Positions 21,897-33,028 of a stretch of DNA of 64,000 bases are shown piece by piece. The position numbers and the translations under genes were made by a program. Source of the stretch: Anaeramoeba flamelloides (Eukaryota > Metamonada > Anaeramoebidae); assembly GCA_027625915.1 (NCBI GenBank), contig JANTQA010000026.1:4464001-4528000 (forward strand). Direction: 5' to 3'. The notes beneath the pieces were generated by a model that was not told the DNA's origin, searched no databases, and was given only the letters and a program-made list of their open reading frames with translations. Every line of letters starts with the position of its first letter. Within the stretch, counting starts at the first letter, position 1.

Positions 21897-22650
21897 AAGA
21901 TGTCAAAGTGGTCTTTTTAAATTATTGTATTAAAATTTTTACCTTTTTCCTTTTCAAAAGTACTTTAAAAACAAAAAAAAATTATTTAAGGTTCGAGTTC
22001 CTGAAAAGATAAATCACAAATAAAAATTACCTCTAATTCACTTCAAATAACTTTTAAGGGAAATATCGAAATTATATTAAAAAATCTCTAAATAAAGTCA
22101 CGACAAAAATTTGATCTTATCTATTATTAATAAAACTACATAGAATAAAAAAATCATGAATTGTAGCAAAAAAGTAATTACAAATGACAAATCTAAAGGA
22201 TTATACATAAAAACCTAAACTTCAAAACTGAAAAATGTCTCTCTTAATCTTGTCTCTATTTTTATATTGTTAATAAAAAAATCTATTTTTTAGAAAATTA
22301 AAAAATTAAATGATTTATATATTAATTTCACAAATTATTTCGCTTATTTATTATATTCAAAAAAAAAACAGGTAGCTAAATAAAAAAGTAAACTACAATA
22401 ATCAGTCTTTTGGGGTTTTATGTTGATTATTATTGAGTAAATATGAAAATTAACAAAATAAAAAAATTGTTACTTTTGGATTTTCAACATAAGAATTCTT
22501 AAACACTGCTATGTTATTATTTTGTGTTTCTATTGCAATACTCCAAAAGGAATTAGAAAAAAGTTCAAAAAAGACAATTTTTTGGTTTTTTCTTTGTAAA
22601 AAAAAAACGAATAATTCATTACTCAGCCATTTTTATATAGGAAACACCAT

Positions 22651-23200
22651 TTCAAAAATTGTGACTCACCTGAAATCATAAATGAATATATATATATAAG
22701 TATTCAATCACAACAAATAATTAAAACTGGTCATTAATTCACTTTTAAATCATTCTAAATATCTAAAAACCTGATATTTTGAAAATTAAAAAAAAAAATA
22801 AAACCTTAAACTAAAAAAAAGTGAGTAAATATTTTTGATATTAGCAAAACAGATTTTTTATTACTGATCTTTCACTGAAAAAAAGTTAACAATAATATTT
22901 TTTGCTTCCAATTAAATTCGTTTTAAAAGACATTACATCGTCTCAAATTTCTTAGTGATTATTGGTTTTTTTGAAAACTTTTTTTTTTTTCCACATGATC
23001 TTTAGTAAAAAAAAGTATAAAAAAAAAAGGAAATCTAAAAAAAAAACAAAAAGAAAGAAAAAAAAAAAAGAAAATAGAAGAAAATGAAAAGAAAAAATGA
23101 TATAAATTTGAAAAAATAATTTTGATCTTAAAAATTGAAATAATATTAAGATAAGAATATGAGAAAAAAATAATTAAGAAAAAAAAAAAAAAAAAAATTT
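22651..23200. mobile_element. Family D-related element, copy 3 (degraded)
   Basis: The left block TTGTGACTCACCTGAAAT and the following 400 bp are colinear with 7352-7990 and 18212-18835, including the internal AAGTGAGT block near 22820. The right end decays into poly-A-rich sequence, and no outer end is visible. Confidence 0.55.
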
Positions 23201-23242
23201 ACCAAAGTAGAAAAAAATAATTCTGATTCTAAAATTTAAATA

Positions 23243-23438
23243 CAGTCAGTTTCAAATTTTTGGCACAAACTACCAAAAAAATTTCAGGTACAATAAAAAC
23301 CTTATTTTAAGGTACAAAATTCAAATTCGAGCAAAATAATTTGTGTGAAAAAAAATTCCAAATTTTTTACCTTAATTTGATATTTTATTGTGCCTTAAAT
23401 TGTTTGGATAGTTTGTGTCTTAAAAGTGGAACTGGCTG
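23243..23438. mobile_element. Family C MITE, copy 2 (best-preserved ends)
   Basis: This 196-bp element begins CAGTCAG and ends CTGGCTG, with TA on both sides (23241-23242 and 23439-23440). The subterminal TTTTGGCACAAAC block and its complement near the right end extend the inverted repeat to about 28 bp. Confidence 0.75.
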
Positions 23439-24164
23439 TATATCATTTGACTAATAAATCTAGGCTCCAAAGAGAAAATGGAAATCAAACAAAGAAAAAT
23501 AATAATGGTGGAATAAAAAAAGAATCATTTATTTATTGATCTTTTCTCTTAAGTATGATACAATTATTTTATCTTTATTGGGTTTGATTTTTAATTCTTC
23601 AATTAAAAAACTTTTATTGGATAATTTTAGATTTAAAAATTGCTTTATATTACGATAGAATTGCCAAAATGAATTCAAAAATTCTAATTTTCTATTGATT
23701 CATCTAATTCTAATTTAGGTCCCGGAAATGGTTTATTTTTTGAATTATTCTTGTTCGGAAATCTAGAATTATTGATCTTTTTCTGTATTTCATAATTATT
23801 TATGTTCTGTTAAAATGAAAACTCTAAATAATTCTTTTATAATTCAATTTTTTTCAATTTTCTCTTTTAATTTTGAGTTGAATCCTTTGTATTTGTTTTT
23901 TAATTTCATAGAATCATACATATTTACTTTATTTTTTGAAATAGCATTTCATGTTTTGACATTGTTTGAAACAAATAATTTTTAAAATCAAATTTGTGAA
24001 ATAAATTTGGAAAACAAATGTTTTGTTAAATAATAATAAATACTAATCAGTGGTGGGGAAATCGATGTTTTAAATTCTTTGGATTCATATAAATTTAGAA
24101 GATTCAGATATAAACAAATCTTCAGAAATAGTCTTTTGTCGAAATTTTTTCTTTGTTTTTGATT

Positions 24165-24500
24165 TCAAAAAATTTATCCCGAAAGGTGATCTTTATGGTT
24201 TGTTTTCTAATAGAAAATATTTGTTTCAAATACATCCATTCTTATCTTGATTTTTTCGTTTAGTCTTTGATAAATTTTAAACATTCATATTCTTATACTT
24301 CTAGATCCAAAACCCAATTTAATTAAAACCAAAAATTTAATCCAAAAAAAAAAGCAACAAAAAATTGAAAAATTAAAGATTCAACTCTTTTTTAATTTTA
24401 TTCTTTATACAAATAGATTAGCAAATGATTTTTAAAATTCAAAGTTTCAATATCCCATTGGCATCCAAAAAAATCATTTTTCAGTTAGGTAGTTGCAATA
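24165..24500 (+). repeat. Repeat E, copy 1
   Basis: It aligns in the same orientation with 42240-42620. Shared blocks include CGAAAGGTGATCTTT, CTAGATYCAAAAC and AAAGTTTCAATATC. There is no open frame here, while the 42.2-kb copy keeps a 112-codon frame. The nature of the repeat is unknown. Confidence 0.5.
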
Positions 24501-25084
24501 AAAATTTTTCAAATTTGGTAAAGGCTCCCTACAACCTGAATAAATAAAATTAATTTAAAACTTTTCTTTTTCCAAAAAAAGAAAAAAAAAATTGATTTCA
24601 CTATAAAAAATGTTCTTTTCTAGATTTCTGAGTTGATCAGAATTTTTTAATACTTTTCATCTACAAAATAAACATAATATTACCATTAAAATATTTCAAA
24701 AATTATTCCTTGTTATGTAGATTACTAATCCCTTAACTCAATAAAAAAACTATTTTGAGAAAAAATACGCTAAATTATTATGCAACTGATAAAATACTAC
24801 AACTGAGAAAACAAAAAAAAAATAAAAGTATATAAAATTAAATTAATTTATTTTATTTCTTCATATTTGTAAAAACAATTGTGAATTCTTATTAGTAAAT
24901 CTTATTTTTTTAAATAAACAAACCAGATTAATGTATAAGCATCCCTTTGAATGACGGATTTAGAAAAAAAGAATAAAAAAATAAATCTAAGAATAAAAAT
25001 ACAAATAAGACTAAAATTATAAATATAAATAGAAAAAGAAAAAAAAAAAACAAAAAAAGAAATAATCAAAAAATGGAGACAAAA

Positions 25085-26858
25085 TTATGATGAAATAGGG
25101 AAGCCATAAACCCTAAAACGATATAAGCAAGTCCAGTTTTGGTTACCATAATTATCCAAAATTTCAAGTTTAATAACTCGTGTTATAATTTCTTTTTTTC
25201 CTTGATAATAGATTTTTTTCGAAAAGCCAGAATCAAAATCAAATTCGTTATTTAAAATCAATTTGGGTGATTGTAAATATTTATCGTGGAGATCATAATA
25301 AAAAATTCTAAAGTTCTTTGGTGCAGAAGAATTTTTTTCGTATTTGGTTTCAAGGGAATGATCAATGGCAAAGGAATCAATTGAAATTGTATTTGCCAAT
25401 TCGACTGTCAAATTGCCGTTTGATCCAGGTAAGGGCCAACAGTCGCCAAGACGAAGGCTAGAATCCAATGCTGTTTCGTGCTTTGGATAAGTTGACAATT
25501 TCGAATTGATCCATTGCAAAGGCTTTGTTATGGGCTGTGCTTCTTTGTATGTGGCGGAAGAGTGTTCTTTGATGACCTTCGCGCCTAAATTAATTGAGGC
25601 GTAATCGACAAGAGTTTCGTCAGTGTCCTGTATGATTTGTGCTGTTCTTTTTTTGAGTTGATCAAGAAGATCTGAGGAAAGGAATTCGTCCTCCGCAGAT
25701 TGGCCATAAACAAGATATGGGACAAGGTGTTCTGTTATTTCATTAGAAATGGTATCCAAAAAGCTAAATGAAAAGCCTTGTAATTGGCAGAGGGAATTTT
25801 GGAAATCTTCGGCAGACAAAAAGTCTGCAATAATGGGCTGTAATAAATCTCGTATATTATCATTTTTTCGATTGCTTTGCTTTCTTAATAATTCGACTTT
25901 ATTCTGAATCTCTGGTCGGTTCATTATTTGTGAAATTAGATTAGGGATTTTATACTTTGGAAGGAAAGTAGATAGTTCTGGAATATCACTATACATATTC
26001 TCTCTTTCTCTTTCCTTTTCTCTTTCTTTTTCTTTTTCTTTTTGTTTTTCTCTTTCTCTTTCCATTTTCGTTTCCTTTTCCTTTTCCTTTTCCTTTTCCT
26101 TTTCTAATTGTTGGTTTTTTTCTTTTTCTTTCTTCAACTCTAGTTCTTCTAATTGCTTTTTTAAGAGGACTGAAATTTCGTTTTTAACAGTTGATTTAAG
26201 ATTACCAATTTCATTTTGATAAGTTTTTCTAAAAATTTCAGTTTCATCAAGGCTCACTTTTCGAGAATTAACAATTTGTTTTTTTTTATATTTTAAACCA
26301 GGTAGTAGGTTGTTTAGGTTTGGGTTTGTTTTTTTATTTGGTTGATTGTTTTTTCGATCAAAATAAAGAAGGTATTGAAAAAAAATGGAAAAAAGAAAGA
26401 AAGAAAAAAAAAAATACGTTAATTTTTGTTAAAATAGAAAGACATTTAATTTGAAAAAAAGAAGAAATAAAAGTTTGATCCTTACTCCAGTTTTTTAAAT
26501 CTGAATTATATAGAAGAATTTTTTCATGGTTTTTGACCATAACAAACCCAATTGGTATCAATAAGATAAACAGAAATAAAGATTTTTTGATCTTTTTTTT
26601 ACCAACATTGCTTGGATCAAATAAAAGAATGGAAATCAAATTCCTGACTTTCGCAAGCACATAAAGATCCAAGAAAAATATCATTTCAATGAACGCAAAA
26701 ATCCCCAAAAAAATTGACCATATAGAAGATAAGATTAACACAACAATAAAAATCGTTTCGCGGCATAGAAAATAAAACACCTTTTGGATTAATTGCCAAG
26801 TTTTGTTCAGAAAATGATCTTCTGTTTCATTAAAGCCAGCTTCTGTTTTTTGTTTCAT
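25085..26858 (-). CDS. SUN-domain protein (nuclear-envelope LINC complex), two exons
   Basis: SUN proteins span the inner nuclear membrane and hold KASH proteins across the lumen, linking nucleus and cytoskeleton. Exon 1 (26858-26486) encodes 124 residues with hydrophobic segments at about 34-66 and 93-108. A GTAAGG...AAAG intron (26485-26257) joins codon TGG-A to TG-AGC, making one frame of 514 residues. Exon 2 gives a Lys/Glu coiled coil (about 135-215) and helical linker, then the SUN domain at about 339-512. Its hallmarks are Ala-Ser-Ile-Asn-Leu-Gly-Ala, Gly-Asp-Cys-Trp-Pro-Leu-Pro-Gly-Ser-Asn-Gly, Ile-Asp-His-Ser-Leu-Glu, Ser-Ala-Pro-Lys-Asn-Phe, and near the end Tyr-Gly-Asn-Gln-Asn-Trp-Thr-Cys-Leu-Tyr-Arg-Phe-Arg-Val-Tyr-Gly. 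The C-terminal location and the length are usual for SUN1/2-type proteins. The two cysteines conserved in the family (Cys-Trp and Thr-Cys-Leu-Tyr) are both present. Confidence 0.93.
26257..26485 (-). other. Intron of the SUN gene (229 bp)
   Basis: The donor is GTAAGG and the acceptor TCGAAAAG. No other AG occurs on the minus strand between the branch-region T tracts and this acceptor. The join is phase 1 and creates an ATG codon from A plus TG. The acceptor lacks a pyrimidine tract, as do the other introns in this window. Confidence 0.8.
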
Positions 26859-29800
26859 TATTTTTTTCTTGTTTAATTGGAATGTTTGAATTGAGAAGAA
26901 TAATAGAAAAAAAAAAAAGTGTGTTGAGAAAAAGGCTGGTTCTTTAAATTGCTTGTTATGGTTTATTTTATTATTTTTGAGTCTTGTTAGGATTTACAAT
27001 GTTAGGTTTTCTTGATTGATTTTTTTTTTTAAATGCAGTTTTTGAGTGGAATTACAAAAAAACTTAAATTATTAAAAAAGAAAAAATAAAAAATGATTTT
27101 TTGGAACAGAAGGAGAAAATTCGATTTCCAATTGGTTAAATTTTTGAAAACAAAGTGAAAATATTATAAAAATTGATTTTAGTTCCGTTGACTTTTTTCA
27201 AAATAATTCACAACACTCATTAAATTTATTATTAAAACTTTAGGGAAAAACATGAAATAGGAAAAAAAAGTGAAAAGTGGTTTTAAATTGGGAACAATTA
27301 CTTTAAAGGAAAAAAACAGTTCTATTAATAAAATAAAAAAAAATAAATAAATAAAGACAAAATGAAGGACTCAACACAAAAACAGTTTTTTTCGTCCATC
27401 GTTTTGATATGCTTTTTCTTTGATTGATCAATTATTAAAAGTTTGTTCAAAAAATTGACTATTTTTGAGATCTATCAAAACCTCTAATAAAGATTTTGAT
27501 AAAGGAGGAGATTTAAATTTTGTTTATTGGTTTGATTGAAAATAATATAATGGGTTATTATTTGAAGTTAATTTATTTCTTCTTTTACTGGTATTAGAAT
27601 TATAAATGGGACAAAATTTTCACTACCTTTTCCTTTTTTTTCTTGATAGAAAGAGCCCCGAAACTTTCAACCTACTTCTTTGAAAACTCTATTCTATGAA
27701 GTAAAAATCCTGGAAAATGGAGTGAAAAATTTTTCCATTTAGAATTCAAATACCAGTAATTGATTTTATTTTTTTTGTAGTCCACTTTAGGTTGCAAACT
27801 AAAAACTGTTTTGAACTTCTTTTCCCTGTTTCATTTTTTATCAAGATGGTAAAGGATAATTTATCTTCCTTTTGAAAACTTTTCTGAGACCCCAGTTATA
27901 ACTAGAGGATATAATAAATCTTCCAAGTATCACCAAAATTAAAAATGGTTTTAGTTGTGATAGTAACCATTACGGAAGACTTTGATAGGTTACAAAAAAT
28001 TTGACCGAAGGGTGTTTTTTTTCAAGCTTTTTTATTTGGAGGTACTAATTAGTGTGTAGATGTTTTCAGATAAAAACTGAATTTTGAGTTAGATCTTGAA
28101 TTAATGAAAAAGATTGAAAAATATTTTTTGCTTTTTTATCAAATATTTTGCAATAATTTTCAAACTTTTCAAATAAAAAGATTTTTTATTATAAGTAAAG
28201 AAAATTTAATAATGAAATTTATAATGATAAAATAATATTGTATTGATTGATTTAGTCTAATATCTTGATTCAATTAATTTTAAATAATTAGAAAAACTAT
28301 TAAAATAACAATCATTAAAAAATTATTATTCAAAAATTATCAAGGAGTAGGAATTAGTATATTATAATTTGATACGTTGTTGCCTTAACTATTCACTCTA
28401 ATTTCAAATTTTCTTTTATTAAAAATAATAAAATCAACAATCCATGGTCAAACCTATGCAGATGTTTTCCTCCTAATTAAAAAAGGAAATAATTATCCAT
28501 GAAATCAAAAATTTTATTCAATATAAGAACGGTTATTTTAATTTGGATTAAAACCTAAAAAAGACAAAACAATTAAAAACAAACGATGTAAAAAAAAAAA
28601 TTAAAGATTTTGGAATTCATTTGGCAATAATTTCACATATAGTATATAATTTTTAAAAAAATCCAAAGAAACATACAACTACTGTAAACAATTATTAAAT
28701 ATTAATTCTTAAATATTAACTTGGAAAATAACATTAATATTAAAAATTTCTAACCCATATATTAATAGACAGAATATAAAAGATTTAAATAAACTCAAAA
28801 AAAAAAATTCAAATTATTTAAATTCTTAAATTAATTAATGTATTACAAAAATATACAGTAATACGGTAGTTTTTATAAAATGTAAATTTAAAATTGAAAT
28901 ATTTTTTTTAAAAAATAGTAATTTCAAAAAATAACAAAAAATTCAAATTCAAAAATAAATTAAAGAATTTATCTCTTCTGTATTTTGAAAAAAATATAAA
29001 ATTCAATCAACAAACAAACAATAAAATCAAAAGAAATTCAAAATATTTACTCAAACCAATAAAAGAGATTTTAAGTACACATTTAATGATTTATTGAATT
29101 AAAAAAGCTGAAAATATAGTTAGGGTTCTTTGAGTTTTCTGTTTATTTGTGAAGTGTTCTATGTTTTTTTTTTTGAGGTATTCTATTTTATTTGTAAAAT
29201 ATCTTGATTTTCGGTAGGTTTTTTTCGGTTTTCTTTACTTTTTCATGAAGCGTACTGGGTTTTTTTGAGGCTTTCTGTTTTATCTGTGAAGTGTTTTAGG
29301 CTTTTTTTTACTTTAGAAATAAACAAAAAATTTTAATAAAATTTAGGTTTATTTCTAAAGTAAAAAAACCTTAGAAAATCTACATATTTTCGATATAAAC
29401 AGAAAACTCAAGACATAAAAGGTGGTTTTTTTCATGTTAAGAAAAAAAAAAAGAATATTTTTAAATTTACTATTTGTTTCTCACATTGACAAAATAGAAA
29501 TAATAAAAACGAGTTTAAAATAGAAGGGCTCTACCCCCATATTAAAAATAATAACTTTCATAAATTATCTAAATATATATTTTTATGTTTAAGATAGAAA
29601 TTCAAAAAAAAATAATAAAATCTTACAATTTACACAAAAAATATTAAAACTTAGATAAGAGATGAAGATATTGATTTTTTTTTTATGACACTTTCCATTC
29701 CCAAAAAGAAAATCAAATGATTTTGATTAAAGAACTTATACAAATTAACAACACTAAATAATAAATAATAGTATCTTTGATAGCATTGGAAATGAAACAC

Positions 29801-32800
29801 CATTGTTTAACTTTTCATTGTTAAATAATAAGGAATTATGATTGGTTATTGAGAATTCGAAACAAAAATTGGGAAATTAGGAATGTATGTGTACATTAAT
29901 TGGACCTCTACAAAACGAAAAATACAAATTAATTTTAATTATTTTTCAGATTTACTAAAAAATACAGATATATTTTTTTCCGAGATTTTTATTTTTGGAA
30001 TAAGTTGGTGAAGAATAATAATTTTACAACAACAAAAACAACATTTTTAATATATTTAATAGCTTAAAAAACTGATAAGTTCAAAAATTAACTAAATTTT
30101 CAAAAATTATATTATTAATCAGAACTATTTTTTTTTTCATTTTTCAAGTATTACATAGATTGAATTGGAATTTAAATAATAAAAACTAACGAACCCTTTC
30201 CAATTAAGAACAAAGTCTTTCAAAGTTTAGTAATCAATTTAATTCTTCAGAAGTATGGAGTCTCGAGACTCAAATAACCCTATCACAGTTCATACAACCA
30301 AAATTTAAAAAGTCAAAGATTCTATTCAAAAATAGTTCTAATTTTTTTTTTATCTTGAACTTTAAATAAATCTTTAAAGGTTTTTTTTTTCAAAGTGTTT
30401 TTATAAAAATATTTGGAAATTTTGAAATACCTTTTAATTTGAACACTATTTCTCATCAATAGAAAGAATTCCTATTCTGAGAAGAAGTAGCGAAGAAAAA
30501 ATTGTTGATTTTTATTTTTTGACAGGATTACTAAAAGGTTAAAAAAGGAGAATTATTTTTTATAAAAAAATTTCTTTAAACTTATTTTTATAAGAACAAA
30601 TAAACCATCACAAGTTTCACGTATTTTATAATTTAAAGATTGAGAATTTTGATTTTCTCAAAAAATGTAGTCTCTTTTTCCGAAAAATGGAAAAAAAATT
30701 CATAAATAAAGAAAAAATAACAGAATTTTACAGAATTCATTCTCTCTTTATTGAGTTATAAGAATCACAAAACTTCCATTCTCGCCCATAAGTTAAATTT
30801 ATCAAAAAACAAAAAAAGAAAGTTTGATCATCAAATATGAAAAATAAAATATAAGTAAATTTTTAATCCAAATATTTTTCAAGTATTAAAGTTCAAATTC
30901 TAAATTTAATCAAAATAAACTAACCTTATTTATATTAACATTTTAAAATATGATTACCCAAATCACCAATCAATTTTATTTTATTCTAAAAAAAAATTTT
31001 TTAACTTCTCATTATTAATAATTTTCTTGAAAATGAAAGGGTTAGAAATTTTTTTTTTTTCATCATTTTATACACAATTAAAAATAATAGTCGAAATACA
31101 AAAGAGTACCAAACACGGTTTGTTCTTAAAATTTGAATATATCGAAGAACCACAATAAAAAATTTCTGATCATAAATTTTCTTCCAAAATCAAAATTTTT
31201 TTTCAAAAAGAGTAAAAATACAAATATTAGTGATCAAACTTTTTTTCCATTTTTGATAAAATTATCTTACTCGAATAATCTCCCAATCTCTTTTTTTTTT
31301 CCAAAAATATCCTCCATGATAAATGATCTTAATGATCTCTGAAAAAACTATTGATTCCCTAAATAATGTGTTCAAGATATAAATTTTTAGATGAGAGGAT
31401 AATTGATCCAAAAACAGAAAAATTCCCTTTATCATCAATTCATTGTTTTCTAATCTAACCTTCCAGAAACACTCTTATTGAATGAAATTTAATAATTAAC
31501 ACATGCTTGGTGTTTATTTCGTCATTATTTTCTAAATTTTGGATTTACTGATCTTTTCTTTAATTGTTGTTGGAAAATTGAATTTTTTTGATGCATTTAA
31601 GTTGGGAAAAAAAATTTCATAAAGTTTTTATATTTGAAATTTGGAACAAAAGGTTAAAAAAAAAACTAACACCAAAATCGAAAAAAACATTAAAACATTC
31701 ATAAACTTATCATAAATCATTTAACTAAAATTATTTACAAAAAATTATTGTCTAAAATTTTTATCAACTTATATGAGTTAATGGCTATCTATTTTCGCAA
31801 ATCAAACTTGACATATCTTTTAATGAAGACAATTTTTGATCTCGTTTCAAACCCTTTTCAAATCAAAGTGATGAATTAATTTTAATTTTTTTTCTCAATT
31901 CCTTTTGCCATAAAAAGGCTAAATAAGAAAATTTCAGAAGAAACCAAAATCTAATTTATTGTGATTTTAAGGATATTTTTCACTATTTTTGTTTTTTTCA
32001 AAGAAAAGGAATTCGATTAAAAATTTTAAAAAGTGTTGAATTCCCCTTCTTTAAATAAACGCAAAAAATCTTTAACCAATTTTCTCATTGAAAAAAGATC
32101 TTGATTTAAAAAAGTTAATGGAATGGAAAATAATGGAGTGATGAGAAACACAATTTGAATAATGTTTTAATCAGATCTGGTCCTGAGTATAGAATTCTTG
32201 AAAACTCTGAAAAATGATTTCTAATAAATATTTGTTAAAATTTAATAACTTTTTTTAAAAAATAATTATTTCGAAAATATGAAAAAATTTGGTCTTGAAA
32301 TGAGAGTTCGTAGAACTTTTTGTTCTTAAAAGGAGAAATTTGAAATTATTACGAATTTTTGAAAAAAAAGAAAATGGATTTTCTAAAAAGTATTTGATCA
32401 TTTTTCTGATCAAACCAACAAAAATTTTGTTGTTGAAAATCTCTTCTTGGGAAATGATTTTTGGTACGAGGATAACAATCAGCTTTTTTATTTTTGAGAA
32501 TTTGTTTTAATTTTTAGAACTCTAGTTCCAAATAAAAATTTAAAAAGAAACCACTCTACCAAAAAACTGTACCAATATTGAGACACTCATACTTTTATGT
32601 GAACAAGAAGAAAATAGTTCACTAAAATAAAAAAAAAAAAAAAATTTTAAACTTTTTTTGGAAACCAAATAACACCCTAAAGAATGAAAATCGAAAAAAG
32701 ATCTTCAAACTGTTTTTTCTCCAATTGTTTTAATTTTTACTTAATTATTATTTTTATGGATTTTTTTTTTTTGAAAAAGATCATAAAAAGAATAATTTTT

Positions 32801-33028
32801 AATGCTCAAGAGCTTTATAATCTTTTTTTGTCAATGGTTTAACAATTCTGGAAATTAACTTTCCGTTTTTCCAAAAACCCTTTCTAATTTTTTGTTTAGT
32901 TTCAGAGATCATTTTTTTTTCTTTAATCTTTTGTTTCTTATAATTTTTTTTTTTTTTTTTTTCTCCTTCCTCTTTATAATTAATTTATTTTTTTTTGTGT
33001 TGTTTAAAAATCTGATCAATTCCAACAA
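26859..33028. other. Gene-poor interval, 6.2 kb
   Basis: No supportable gene. A foldback-like repeat lies at 29128-29410. A less A/T-homopolymeric patch at about 27350-28060 has short open frames only. The interval ends with T tracts (about 32946-32960) ahead of the homeodomain gene. Confidence 0.5.
29128..29410. repeat. Foldback-like repeat with internal direct repeats
   Basis: TTTGAGTTTTCTGTTTAT near 29129 has its complement near 29398. Inside lies a strong hairpin in which TTACTTTAGAAATAAAC (29308-29324) pairs with GTTTATTTCTAAAGTAA (29347-29363). The left half also holds direct repeats of a TTTCTGTTTTATYTGTGAAG-like unit at about 29135 and 29271, plus a weaker one at 29178. There is no coding frame. 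Confidence 0.5.

Larger units (their letters stand above)
21897..25084. other. Gene-poor interval with repeats
   Basis: It contains a degraded family D-related block (22651-23200), a family C element (23243-23438) and one copy of repeat E (24165-24500). The remainder is A/T-rich with no supportable gene. Confidence 0.5.

Noticed and set aside
21989-22002. B-box-like GGTTCGAGTTCC near the tRNA
   Set aside because: No acceptor, D or anticodon arm can be folded upstream; not a tRNA.
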